From Prolixibacteraceae bacterium (lineage in GTDB: Bacteria; Bacteroidota; Bacteroidia; Bacteroidales; Prolixibacteraceae), in contig DOAQ01000048.1 of assembly GCA_003506435.1 (NCBI GenBank), forward strand, positions 62,001 through 126,000: a stretch of DNA of 64,000 nucleotides, written 5' to 3'. Position 1 is the first letter of the stretch. Every line of letters starts with the position of its first letter. The translations under genes were made by a program, and so were the position numbers. The notes under the pieces were generated by a model that was not told the origin of the DNA, ran no database searches, and saw only the letters and a program-made list of their open reading frames with translations. Below, one piece after another: positions 17,129 through 26,429 of the stretch.

Positions 17129-18697
17129 TTATTTCTTCACCCGTATCAACTGCGTTGTCGGCGATTCAAACAAATCATGAGAAGAAAAGAAAACCTCAGT
17201 ATTTTCAGGAAGTTGAATGGCTTCCAGTTTCTTTTTTACGGAAATCAGTATGCCATCCGGATATTTTTCAAAAAAACTTTCAATTTCATTTTCTGAAATT
17301 TCAGGAATGGGTTTTTTCAGATAAAAAGAATAAGATGGGTTAAACTTCTGAAAATATCGAACCTCTTTGCCTTCGAGTAGCAAAATGCTTTTTTGGACCG
17401 GATTTTGGGCATCAATACGTGGAAAAACAAAAAGGAAAAAAAGCAGGCTGGTCAGGATAGCCGAACTTCCGGTTACCAGTATACCGGTTGTGCTTTTCTT
17501 CTGAATAAAGAAATAAAATCCGGCAAAAATACCGATGGAGGCAGGCAGAAAATACCAGGCAACTGATTTTATGTCTTTCAGTATCGGATCGAATTGGAAA
17601 CCGGCAATCAGTGCCGGAACCAAACAAATACCGATGATCAGAAGGCTAATGTAGCTGGGTTTTATGTTCGTTTTTAGTTCCGGAAATCCGGAAAAATAAA
17701 CTCCCAGGATTACTGCCAGAAAAGGGTAGGACGGAACCGTGTAGTTGGGCAGTTTTGTTCCCGAAAATGAAAAAAACAGGATGATGACAGAGGCGGAAAT
17801 TATCGAAAACAACACGAAATGATCGTGACGGTTTTTTATGGCATTCCGGTAAGCCTGCACCAGAAAGGTTGAAAACGGGAACATTCCGACTAATATATAT
17901 GCAAAAGTAATTAGAAAAATACCGCCATGTCCCTCCATTTCTCCGGCAAAACGCCCGACGTTGTGTTTCAGGAAAAAGCCCCGTGTCCATTCCCAGTTAG
18001 TTTCCAGACCAACAAGAAGATACCAGGGGAGGGCAATCGCCAAAACAATAAATACTCCCACGAAAGGTTTCAAAGAGCGGATGACTGACCATTTCAATTG
18101 CTTCGAAAAGATGAGGAAAAGCAGAAAAATAAGCCCCGGCAACGCAATAGCTACCGGACCTTTTGCAAGAGTTCCCAGTCCAATAGCAACATAAAGAAGC
18201 ACGATTTCATGCCAATGTCGATCCGAAATAACGGCATAAAAAAGAAAAAGGCTCCAGGTGAAAAAAAAGATCAGGTACGGATCGGGCACAGCCAAATGAA
18301 ACTGGATACATAAATGCACCGAGGCAAGCAATGCAAAAACGGTCCAAAGTGCAGTATTCCGATTGGTAAAACGTCGGGTGTAAAGGAATGTAATCAGAAT
18401 GGTCAAAGCCCCGAAAAACCCGGAGAAAAACCGGGCAGCCCACTCATTTACACCAAATAACTTGAAACTGCCCATCATGAAAAAATAGTGCAGAGGAGGT
18501 TTGTCTGTCCGTAAATTATAATTGAAAGTGGGGACAATCCAGTCTCCTTTTTCAAACATTTCGCGGGCACATTCCGTATTTTTTGCCTCATCGAGGATGT
18601 AAATGCTAAAAGCCCCGTTGTTTGTCGTGTATAGCAAGAGTGCAAATGCAAACAGCAAAAGCGGAAAATATTTTGATTGTACAAGTTTTCCTGTCAT
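17129..18697 (-). CDS. Glycosyltransferase family 39-type membrane glycosyltransferase
   Basis: A 522-residue integral membrane protein with about 11-12 hydrophobic helices. The first periplasmic loop has the acidic pair of GT-C enzymes (YILDEAKNTECAREMFEKGD) and later DKPPLHYF, as in ArnT/PMT-type proteins that use polyprenyl-phosphate sugars. The C-terminal ~100 residues form a small soluble domain. The probable task is adding a sugar from a lipid-linked donor to lipid A, a glycan or a protein. The divergent neighbour is a DPM1-like GT2, which could make the polyprenyl-phosphate sugar, so the two may act in sequence. Confidence 0.85.
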   Translation of the reverse strand: MTGKLVQSKYFPLLLFAFALLLYTTNNGAFSIYILDEAKNTECAREMFEKGDWIVPTFNYNLRTDKPPLHYFFMMGSFKLFGVNEWAARFFSGFFGALTILITFLYTRRFTNRNTALWTVFALLASVHLCIQFHLAVPDPYLIFFFTWSLFLFYAVISDRHWHEIVLLYVAIGLGTLAKGPVAIALPGLIFLLFLIFSKQLKWSVIRSLKPFVGVFIVLAIALPWYLLVGLETNWEWTRGFFLKHNVGRFAGEMEGHGGIFLITFAYILVGMFPFSTFLVQAYRNAIKNRHDHFVLFSIISASVIILFFSFSGTKLPNYTVPSYPFLAVILGVYFSGFPELKTNIKPSYISLLIIGICLVPALIAGFQFDPILKDIKSVAWYFLPASIGIFAGFYFFIQKKSTTGILVTGSSAILTSLLFFLFVFPRIDAQNPVQKSILLLEGKEVRYFQKFNPSYSFYLKKPIPEISENEIESFFEKYPDGILISVKKKLEAIQLPENTEVFFSSHDLFESPTTQLIRVKK

Positions 18698-18823
18698 TCC
18701 CGGATATTCATTTAATTGATTCAGAATTAGAAATCCTGATGGCTTTTTCTTATTTTCGCAACGCTAAATAACGAAAATTTTAACAAATATCGGGTGTCAG
18801 AAGCCTTTGTAAAACGGAAACAA

Positions 18824-19768
18824 ATGAAACAGTTAAGTTTGGTTATTTGTGTGTACAATGAAGAACTCAATATCCGCCCGCTGAGTGAACAGATCATTAA
18901 TGCGCTGGAAGGTTACGATTACGAAGCTATTTTCGTGGATGATGGTTCGACCGACAAAACCCGGGAAGAAGTACTTGCAATTAATGATGAACATTTCGTA
19001 TTGCTCGAACTAAAAAAGAATTACGGGCAAAGTTCAGCATTACAGGCAGGGATTGATTTGGCAGAAGGCGACCACATTGTTTTACTCGATGGCGACCTTC
19101 AAAATGATCCGGCCGATATTCCGATGATGCTCAAAATGGCTGTTGACGGCAACTGGGATTTGGTAGCCGGTGTTCGTGCCAACCGCCGTGATGGTGCATT
19201 TCTCCGGAAAATTCCGAGCAAGATTGCAAATTACATTATCCGCGAGTCGACCGGCACGAAGATGAAAGATCTCGGCTGTACTTTGAAAGTTTTCTCCAGG
19301 GAAGCGGCAAAAAGTATTATCATTTACGGAGAGTTGCACCGTTTTATTCCGGTTTTACTGGCCTTTGAAGGGAATGTTCGCATTACCCAGGTGAATGTGA
19401 ATCATCGAGCCCGTGAATTCGGTAAATCAAAATACAACCTGAGCCGCACCACCAAGGTAATGAGCGACCTGTTACTGATGCTGTTTTTCAAAAAATATCT
19501 GCAACGCCCCATGCACCTGTTTGGTGGTCTGGGAATCGTTATGTTTGGGCTGGGCGTGCTGATCAATGTTTATATGCTGATATTAAAACTTATGGGCAAC
19601 GACCTGTGGGGTAAGCCATTGCTCATGCTTGGCATCATGCTCGTTTTAGGTGGAATCCAGTTTGTAACCATGGGTATTGTTGCCGAATTGCAAATGAGGA
19701 CTTATTTCGAGTCACAGGATAAAAAAACATACAACATCCGTAGAATAGAGAAAACCAGAAAGGTTTAG
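18824..19768 (+). CDS. GT2 glycosyltransferase, polyprenyl-phosphate sugar synthase type
   Basis: A 314-residue protein from the ATG of MKQLSLVICVYNEE; a GTG ten codons upstream is also in frame. The GT-A domain has the nucleotide-sugar motifs FVDDGSTD and LLDGDLQNDP (DxD), NYGQSSALQAG, and the acceptor-loop motif HRAREFGKSKYNLSR. Two C-terminal membrane helices follow (LFGGLGIVMFGLGVLINVYM and LLMLGIMLVLGGIQFVTMG). This is the architecture of GtrB/ArnC-like enzymes. It is divergent from the GT-C gene at 17.1-18.7 kb and probably supplies its donor. Confidence 0.88.
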   Translation: MKQLSLVICVYNEELNIRPLSEQIINALEGYDYEAIFVDDGSTDKTREEVLAINDEHFVLLELKKNYGQSSALQAGIDLAEGDHIVLLDGDLQNDPADIPMMLKMAVDGNWDLVAGVRANRRDGAFLRKIPSKIANYIIRESTGTKMKDLGCTLKVFSREAAKSIIIYGELHRFIPVLLAFEGNVRITQVNVNHRAREFGKSKYNLSRTTKVMSDLLLMLFFKKYLQRPMHLFGGLGIVMFGLGVLINVYMLILKLMGNDLWGKPLLMLGIMLVLGGIQFVTMGIVAELQMRTYFESQDKKTYNIRRIEKTRKV

Positions 19769-19774
19769 TTGTGC

Positions 19775-22060
19775 CTATATTTTCAACTTTTCTTCAGCTC
19801 CGGGAATTGTGAAATAGAAACGTGAACCCTGGCCTGGATCTGACATCAGCCAAATATGGCCGCCTAATTTCTCGACCAGCGATTTTGTAATCGATAATCC
19901 CAGTCCTGCGCCGGAATAGTTCTTCGTGTACGAATCGTCCAGTCGCTGGAAAACCGAAAATATAAGATCGTGTTTATCCCTCGGAATGCCGATTCCCGAG
20001 TCTTTTACGAAAAATTGCAGCATTCCGTCATCCCGGACTTTATATCCAAATTGAACAAATCCTTTATCCGTGAATTTGAACGCATTCCCAATCAGGTTAA
20101 TCAGGATTTGTTTCAGTCGTACGCCATCGGTAAAGACTACAAAACCAGGTTTGTTACAGCCCTTTTCCATCTCAAAAGTAAAATCCAGTTTTCCGCCGAT
20201 CCGTCGGGAATTGAACTCCATGTAAAGTTCATCAAGCAATGTATTGATCTCTGTTTCTCTTTTAATGATCTTCAATTGATTGGCTTCAATTCTGGAAATA
20301 TCGATAACATCGCTGATGATGGTCAGCAAATGTTTTCCATTGGCATGGATCAGCCTCAGATATTCATCTTTCTTTTCGGGATAGCCTTCTCCGTTGAGCA
20401 ACAGATCTGAAAAACCCAGGATGCTATTCATCGGCGTTCGTATTTCGTGGCTCATATTGGCCAGGAAAGCTGATTTCAACCGGTCACTTTCTTCCGCTTT
20501 TTGTTTGGCTTCGATCAGTTCCCGTTCAGTCTGTAACCGGTTGGTAATATCCATCACATTCGCGTACAAAAATGAATGGTTATGGAGATTCAATTGGTCA
20601 ATAAAAACCTCAACGTCTCTCAGTTCCCCGTTCTTTCGTCTATGTTTCGACACGTAATTCCGGCTAGATCCTTTTTGTGCCTGAGATATTTTTTCTTTCA
20701 CATCGGTTCCCGGAAGCGAACTGATATTACTGATGTTCAGTGTTTTTATTTCTCCGATCGTGTATCCGTAAAATTGCAGGGCGGCGTTATTGGCATCGGC
20801 AATGTTCCCGGTTTCCGGGTCAATCAGCAAATTGATTGAAGGTCCTTCGCGAAAAAGAATCTCGTAGTTTTGCTGCGAAACATGAAGACTGTTTGCCAGT
20901 TTACGTTTTAACCAGACTAGCCGGATATTTATACCCAGCAGAATTAGTGCTGTGACAAGCGATAAAACGATGATGAAGAAAAGATCTTTCCTGACATTCA
21001 GTTTTTTCGACGGAGCGCCAAGCAGGACGACATCGTCAGGCACTGAATTGACCGACAAATTGTATTTCTGCAGTGCCTCATAATTGATCATCTTTTTGCC
21101 GGGAAGATCATGAACTATTTTTATTTTGGAAATATCGGTGCCATTTAAAATATTTTTTGCCATTTGGCAAGCCAGTGCAGCTTGCTCGTGATAATCGGAG
21201 AGGCAACCTCCAAAGAAACCACCGGACACTATTTCAACTGTACCCCAAGAGTAAACAGGTACGGGAGAATCGTTGTAAATCAGATCGATTTGTTCGTAAA
21301 GGTTAAGATTTGCATCTTTCAACTGGTATGATGATAATTTCAGAATTACCTGATCACCCCTCAGTTTACGAACAGTATCCTGCAATTCCTTTAACGTGAA
21401 ATTGTTGGTGTATATCTCGGAAAGGAAAATATTATCGTATTCTTTTTTGAGCGATTCATAGATTTTAAAGTCAATAATTCCAACACTTGTATTGTCTGTG
21501 AATGCAATTACTTCCTTCACCCGGGGCTGTAATTTTTTTATCAGTTCAATATTTTCCCTTGCAGGCACAATTTCTACTACTCCGGTAACATAGCCGATGC
21601 TGTCCAGTTGGCTGGCTTTCTCAAGATCGTCAAGCCCCCAGAAAACAACAGGCGTATGTGCGAAAAATTCATGGTAATTATCCAAAACAAAGTGCAGGGC
21701 GTCGTCGTCGCTGGCCAATACCATGTCGTATTTTTCCCGTTCCTTCATTTTTATTCTCAAGCGTTCCTTTAAATTGTCATACATTGCCTTATCATAGAAC
21801 CGCTTTGAGTCTATAAAATCGATGTCAATAATATATTTTGAAGGGGTAAACGCTTCATTAATTGCTCTTTGTGAATATTCGTATGTTTGGAAAGTAATTT
21901 CGTATGAATTCAGGTAGAAGATTTTTTTCTTTTCAGAAGATTGACCGGCCCAGACGAAGACGCTCTGCAGAAAGAATAAACAGAAAAAAAATAGATGCCC
22001 CGTATTCCTTAAAACCATTGATTTATAGCTTGAAAAGTCGTTCGTTGATTTAATTGACAT
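19775..22060 (-). CDS. Sensor histidine kinase with ABC substrate-binding-like periplasmic domain and PAS
   Basis: A 761-residue membrane kinase. A signal or first membrane helix (HLFFFCLFFLQSVFVWA) precedes a ~300-residue periplasmic domain resembling ABC_sub_bind proteins (KKIFYLNSYE, VFWGLDD, YVTGVVE). A second membrane helix follows (LFFIIVLSLVTALILLGI). Then come a PAS domain, a HisKA H-box (FLANMSHEIRTPMNSILGF) and an HATPase domain with NLIGNAFKFTDKG, DSGIGI and GAGLGLSITKSLV. There is no receiver domain, and no response regulator gene is in the window, so it is an orphan. The ligand is unknown. Gene order gives no clear target. Confidence 0.9.
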   Translation of the reverse strand: MSIKSTNDFSSYKSMVLRNTGHLFFFCLFFLQSVFVWAGQSSEKKKIFYLNSYEITFQTYEYSQRAINEAFTPSKYIIDIDFIDSKRFYDKAMYDNLKERLRIKMKEREKYDMVLASDDDALHFVLDNYHEFFAHTPVVFWGLDDLEKASQLDSIGYVTGVVEIVPARENIELIKKLQPRVKEVIAFTDNTSVGIIDFKIYESLKKEYDNIFLSEIYTNNFTLKELQDTVRKLRGDQVILKLSSYQLKDANLNLYEQIDLIYNDSPVPVYSWGTVEIVSGGFFGGCLSDYHEQAALACQMAKNILNGTDISKIKIVHDLPGKKMINYEALQKYNLSVNSVPDDVVLLGAPSKKLNVRKDLFFIIVLSLVTALILLGINIRLVWLKRKLANSLHVSQQNYEILFREGPSINLLIDPETGNIADANNAALQFYGYTIGEIKTLNISNISSLPGTDVKEKISQAQKGSSRNYVSKHRRKNGELRDVEVFIDQLNLHNHSFLYANVMDITNRLQTERELIEAKQKAEESDRLKSAFLANMSHEIRTPMNSILGFSDLLLNGEGYPEKKDEYLRLIHANGKHLLTIISDVIDISRIEANQLKIIKRETEINTLLDELYMEFNSRRIGGKLDFTFEMEKGCNKPGFVVFTDGVRLKQILINLIGNAFKFTDKGFVQFGYKVRDDGMLQFFVKDSGIGIPRDKHDLIFSVFQRLDDSYTKNYSGAGLGLSITKSLVEKLGGHIWLMSDPGQGSRFYFTIPGAEEKLKI

Positions 22061-22152
22061 AAAGATAATAAAATCAATAAAAAAACTTTTACTGAAGCAA
22101 CAAATTATGCTTTAATTATCACGAATTTGTAGAGGTGGAAATTGAGAAGCTT

Positions 22153-24621
22153 TTATTCCTGAAGGTACACCCGTTTTACCCGCTGTGAAATGCTGGTTAG
22201 TACTTCGTACGGAATGGTCCCCATCCACCGGGCGACGTCGGTAAGTTTTACATGGTCGCCAATAATTTCCACCTCGTCGCCTTCCTGCACATTCAGCCCG
22301 GTAACATCAATCATGCACATATCCATGCAAACAGTGCCAATTACAGGCGCAAACTGTCCGCGTACAAACACATGGCCAATCCCGTTGCCGAGACGCCGGT
22401 CGTAACCATCGGCGTAGCCAATGGGAAGCACTGCTATTTCCGATTCGTGCATCACTTTTCCCCTTCGCCCGTAGCCAACTGTTTCTCCTGCCGGGACCTG
22501 CTTCACCTGTGAAACTGTCGTTTTTAAACAACCAATTGTCTGAATAACTTTACTCTGATTGGCGCTCACCCCGTATAAACCGATACCCAAACGAACCATT
22601 TCAAATTGAAAACCGGCAAAACGTTCGATTCCGGCTGAATTCAGCAAATGGCGCAACACTTTGTAATCCAGTTTTTCAGTAATCAGGGAAGCCCGTTTTT
22701 GAAATTGTTCAGCCTGTAAATGGGTGAACTCATCGTGTTTTTCTTCATCGGAACCGGCCAGATGCGAAAAAATGGAAGCTACCCGAAGTTGCCTGCTTGC
22801 AGAAAGCATTTGGGCAAGTTCGCGAATATCGGTTTCTGATGAAAAACCAAGTCGGTTCATACCTGTTTCCAGCTTGATGTGAACAGGGTAGTTGCTTACC
22901 GCGTTTCGTGCAACGGCGGCTGCAAACCGTCGGCAAAGGTCGAGCGAATAAATATTGGGTTCGAGCCGGAACTCGATCATGCTTTCAAAACTGTGTTCTT
23001 CGGGGTTCATCACCACAATCGGCAGTTCGATTCCGGCCCGGCGCAGTTCAATGCCCTCGTCGGCCACTGCCACCGCCAGGTAATCGACCTGCTGAAACTG
23101 CAAAACACGCGCAATTTCGGAAGTCCCGCTTCCGTATGAAAAAGCTTTCACCATCACCATAATTTTGGTTTCGGGCCGAAGTTGTGATTTGTAGAAATTA
23201 AGGTTGTCAACCAACCGGTTCAGATTGATTTCCAGTATCGTTTGGTGGTATTTCTTCTGAAGCGCCGACGAGATGCGCTCGAAATGGAACTGTCGTGCGC
23301 CTTTCAGCAAAATAATTTCTTCTTTAAACGATGAAGGAGAAAAATTCTGAAGAAACGCATCGGTACTTTCGTAAAATTCGGTTTCCGCCGAAAAACAATT
23401 TTTATGTGCCGAAATATCCGTGCCGATACCAATCAACCGGTCGATTTCGTTGGCTACCAAAAGGCGGTTCACCTTCTGGTAGAGGCTTTGCAATTGCTGT
23501 CCCGACTGCTGAATATCCGATAAAATCAGGCTTTTCTTTTTTACTGAAAGCACGTTTTGCTGCGACTGAAAATTCAGCGCAATAGCCAGCGAATTAATGT
23601 CGGAATTGTAATAGTCGTTGATGAGTTTGCACTGGTTGATGCCGTCTTTCATTTCCAGGCGCATGGCAACCGGTTTCAGGTTTTTTACCGACTCCAAAAC
23701 TTCTTCGGAAAGCAAGTCCTGCGAAGCAGCAAAAACAAGACAGTGAGCCGCGTTTTCAATGCTGGCAGGATCGCTCAGAGGCAATGTACAGATATACTTC
23801 TTATCGTGAAACGAAAGTTCGAAAGCCGTTCCGTCATGCGTTTTCTCTGTTTCAATGAATACAGATGCTGACGAATCGGTAAACGACCAGCCGATCAGCT
23901 TTTTTTGCTGAAACCGTTTTTCGATCCTGTTGGCCGATAAACGATGGTCGCTGCAATAAATAATGGCTTCGGCCAGTTCAAAAAGATCCAGCTTTTGGGT
24001 AATTTTTTCCTCTATACTGCTAAAATTTTCCTGATGAGCTTCTCCAATATTTGTGAAAATACTAACCGTGGGACGGATGATTTCAGCTAGCTTTTGCATT
24101 TCACCGGGTTTTGAAATCCCTGCTTCAAAAATGGCCAGTTCGTAATTCTTTTCCATCAGCCAAACTGAAAGAGGCACTCCGATTTGTGAGTTATAACTTT
24201 TCGGGTTCCTTACGATGGACAATTTTTGATGCAACAACTCGTACAGCCATTCTTTTACGATGGTTTTTCCGTTGCTTCCGGTAATTCCCACCACTGGGTA
24301 CCGATATTGTTCGCGATTCCACCGGGCCAGATTTTGCAAGGCTTTCAGCGTATCTTCAATGTCAATAAAACATACGCCCTGAAGTTTTTTTTGCTCCTCC
24401 GAAAGGGAAGAAACCACGAATGTTTTTACTCCTTTACGGATTAAATCGGGAATGTATTTGTGACCATCGTTTCGTTCACCAACCAATGCAAAAAAGCAGG
24501 TGCCGGAAGGATCGGTTATGGTGCGGCTGTCGATGGATATTGACGAAACGAAGGATTTCCCTTCTCCATATAATTTTCCGTTTAAAACGGAGCACAACTG
24601 GGCTTGGTTGATTTTTGGCAT
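22153..24621 (-). CDS. murF-alr: Bifunctional MurF ligase / alanine racemase
   Basis: An 822-residue fusion. Residues 1 to about 450 are MurF, which adds D-Ala-D-Ala to UDP-MurNAc-tripeptide, with the ATP loop GITGSNGKTIVKEW. The rest is a PLP-dependent alanine racemase with the Schiff-base lysine in MVMVKAFSYGSG, then KLETGMNRLGF and VCMDMCMIDVT. The start is set at MPKINQAQL, because its ATG overlaps the tdk stop codon as TGATG, which suggests translational coupling. The fusion joins the supply of D-alanine to its use and is known from Bacteroidota. The racemase motif has FSYG where many enzymes have NAYG. Confidence 0.94.
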   Translation of the reverse strand: MPKINQAQLCSVLNGKLYGEGKSFVSSISIDSRTITDPSGTCFFALVGERNDGHKYIPDLIRKGVKTFVVSSLSEEQKKLQGVCFIDIEDTLKALQNLARWNREQYRYPVVGITGSNGKTIVKEWLYELLHQKLSIVRNPKSYNSQIGVPLSVWLMEKNYELAIFEAGISKPGEMQKLAEIIRPTVSIFTNIGEAHQENFSSIEEKITQKLDLFELAEAIIYCSDHRLSANRIEKRFQQKKLIGWSFTDSSASVFIETEKTHDGTAFELSFHDKKYICTLPLSDPASIENAAHCLVFAASQDLLSEEVLESVKNLKPVAMRLEMKDGINQCKLINDYYNSDINSLAIALNFQSQQNVLSVKKKSLILSDIQQSGQQLQSLYQKVNRLLVANEIDRLIGIGTDISAHKNCFSAETEFYESTDAFLQNFSPSSFKEEIILLKGARQFHFERISSALQKKYHQTILEINLNRLVDNLNFYKSQLRPETKIMVMVKAFSYGSGTSEIARVLQFQQVDYLAVAVADEGIELRRAGIELPIVVMNPEEHSFESMIEFRLEPNIYSLDLCRRFAAAVARNAVSNYPVHIKLETGMNRLGFSSETDIRELAQMLSASRQLRVASIFSHLAGSDEEKHDEFTHLQAEQFQKRASLITEKLDYKVLRHLLNSAGIERFAGFQFEMVRLGIGLYGVSANQSKVIQTIGCLKTTVSQVKQVPAGETVGYGRRGKVMHESEIAVLPIGYADGYDRRLGNGIGHVFVRGQFAPVIGTVCMDMCMIDVTGLNVQEGDEVEIIGDHVKLTDVARWMGTIPYEVLTSISQRVKRVYLQE

Positions 24622-25196
24622 CAGGAATTTACTTTGATATAACAATCGCGGCAAAGTGGTTCGTATTCATTTTTTTCGCCCAGCATCACCAGCTTTTCGT
24701 TTGCACCAAGGCGGTGTGAGAATTGTGCGACACTGCCGCAACGCATGCAAATGGCATGTACTTTGGTCACATAATCGGCAATGGCCATCAACCCGGGAAT
24801 GGGGCCAAAAGGTTTTCCTTTAAAATCCATGTCGAGCCCGGCAACAATCACCCGGATGCCCATTTCGGCCAGTCGGTTACAAACATCAACCAGACCGTTG
24901 TCAAAAAACTGAGCTTCATCAATGCCCACCACATCTACATCGCCGGTGAGTAATAATATATTGGCCGAATTCTCAACCGGGGTGCTTAAAATGGAATTTT
25001 CGTCGTGCGAAACAACAGCGCTCTCGGAATAGCGGACGTCGATGCGGGGCTTAAAAATTTCAACTCGCAATTTTGCAATTTTTGCCCTCCGGAGGCGCCG
25101 GATCAGTTCTTCCGTTTTTCCTGAAAACATCGATCCGACAATAACCTCGATGTTGCCGGTCTTTTTTTGTTTGTGGGTATCCCTTTCAATAAACAT
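24621..25196 (-). CDS. tdk: Thymidine kinase
   Basis: Salvages thymidine to dTMP. At 191 residues it is a type II (tetrameric, zinc-binding) enzyme. It has the P-loop GSMFSGKTEELIRRL, the catalytic Glu segment VVGIDEAQFF, the lasso-domain cysteine pairs CMRC and CRDC, and the substrate loop near GLDMDFKGKPFG. It is the first gene of a two-gene unit with murF-alr, overlapping it by one base. Upstream, across 135 bp, lies the divergent acidic-repeat gene. Confidence 0.95.
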   Translation of the reverse strand: MFIERDTHKQKKTGNIEVIVGSMFSGKTEELIRRLRRAKIAKLRVEIFKPRIDVRYSESAVVSHDENSILSTPVENSANILLLTGDVDVVGIDEAQFFDNGLVDVCNRLAEMGIRVIVAGLDMDFKGKPFGPIPGLMAIADYVTKVHAICMRCGSVAQFSHRLGANEKLVMLGEKNEYEPLCRDCYIKVNS

Positions 25197-25331
25197 TCTC
25201 TGTTCAGATGCTAAAGATTTTTGTACTTTTACGTGGCCGTGAAATTCCGTTTGAGGAAAATCTGAAAGGTAAAATTAACGCATTACACTGAAAAAAGAAC
25301 AATAAATTTACCAGTAAATTGTTTTAAAAAA

Positions 25332-26423
25332 ATGAACAAAGAAAAACTGATCAATATTATTCTGAAGGACATTGAAGAGCTGAAAGAAATTGCAGAAGAA
25401 ATTGAAAAAGGCGGCTCCGGCGCGAAACTCGAAACCGATATTGCTTTATCGAAAGCAACTCTGGTACTTCAGGAACTTCAACTGTTAAAAGAAAAATACA
25501 TTGTCGGAAACCACCAGCCTGTTGTTAAAGAAGTTATAAATCCGGTTCTTTCGGAATTAGAGCCAGTTGAAGAACCTGAAAAAGAGCAGTCCGAAGCGCA
25601 TATCACTTTTGAAGTAGCAGAAGAACAAGCGCCTGAAGACGAATTTACAGAAGGAATGCATGAACCGATCCTGATTTTAGACGAAGAGGCGAAGGGGGAA
25701 TATGGTGTTCCTGAAGAAGAGAATGGAAATTCTGACGGAGAAGAAGATGATGAGGCTGTTCCTGAAGGAGATGACGACGGTTCAGTAGGAGATGACGACG
25801 GTTCAGTAGGAGATGACGACGGTTCAGTAGGAGAGGATGACGCCTCAGTAGGAGATGACGACGGTTCAGTAGGAGATGATGACGGTTCGGTAGGAGATGA
25901 TGACGATTCAGAAGGAGATGACGACGGTTCAGAAGGAGATGACGACGATTCAGAAGGAGATGACGATATTTCTGAAGAAGAGGATGGTGATTCTGACGAA
26001 GACGATGAGGAGTTTGATGAAGACGAAGATTTTGAAGAAGAGAATGAAGACGAGGATGGATTCGAAGAAGAGGAAGACGATCTGCCGCAAGCAGGTAAAA
26101 CTGTTGGAGAAAATTTTCACAGGGAAAGATCGGTGAACGACATGATGGGCAATAAAAACCATAGCAACGATACGCTTGACCAAAAATTTGCCCACGGCCC
26201 GATTTCCAGTCTTCAGTTGGCCATTGACATCAACGACCGTTTCCTGTTTATCCGTGAAATGTTCAACAACGACGCACAGTTGTATGCCACTGCTATTAAA
26301 CGACTCGATAGTTGCGCTGACATCCGGGAAGCAGTTGAATACCTGAGCTCAAATTTCAGAATAAAAAAGACGGAAACCAGCCTTAAATTTGTGGAACTGA
26401 TCAAACGCCGTTTTGCAAAATAA
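25332..26423 (+). CDS. Acidic protein with ten 7-residue Asp-rich repeats
   Basis: A 363-residue protein in three parts. Residues 1 to about 60 are helical and coiled-coil-like (LINIILKDIEELKEIAEEIEKG). Residues 75-260 are extremely acidic and include ten consecutive heptads related to GDDDGSV or GDDDDSE. The C-terminal ~95 residues are a conserved-looking helical domain (SSLQLAIDINDRFLFIREMF). There is no signal peptide, so it is cytoplasmic. It is followed after 6 bp by rsmI, which overlaps the yjjG-like gene, so it probably heads a three-gene operon. The function is unknown. The C-terminal domain is likely the functional part and the repeats a flexible, cation-binding linker. Confidence 0.75.
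   Translation: MNKEKLINIILKDIEELKEIAEEIEKGGSGAKLETDIALSKATLVLQELQLLKEKYIVGNHQPVVKEVINPVLSELEPVEEPEKEQSEAHITFEVAEEQAPEDEFTEGMHEPILILDEEAKGEYGVPEEENGNSDGEEDDEAVPEGDDDGSVGDDDGSVGDDDGSVGEDDASVGDDDGSVGDDDGSVGDDDDSEGDDDGSEGDDDDSEGDDDISEEEDGDSDEDDEEFDEDEDFEEENEDEDGFEEEEDDLPQAGKTVGENFHRERSVNDMMGNKNHSNDTLDQKFAHGPISSLQLAIDINDRFLFIREMFNNDAQLYATAIKRLDSCADIREAVEYLSSNFRIKKTETSLKFVELIKRRFAK
25767..25976 (+). repeat. In-frame 21-bp tandem repeat (ten copies)
   Basis: Ten 21-bp units of the type GGAGATGACGACGGTTCAGT(A), coding GDDDGSV, GEDDASV, GDDDDSE and similar heptads. The early copies are nearly identical in DNA; the later ones drift towards Ser-Glu ends. The unit length is a multiple of three, so changes in copy number keep the frame. 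Confidence 0.93.
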
Positions 26424-26429
26424 CCTGAA

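Noticed and set aside
25767..25976. Possible CRISPR array at the 21-bp repeat
   Set aside because: Units are contiguous with no spacers, in frame within a gene, and no cas genes are nearby.
25897..26195. Lys/Met-rich and Phe/Ile-rich alternative frames over the Asp repeat
   Set aside because: Produced by reading the GAT/GAC/GAA repeat in other frames; the main frame continues into a sensible C-terminal domain.
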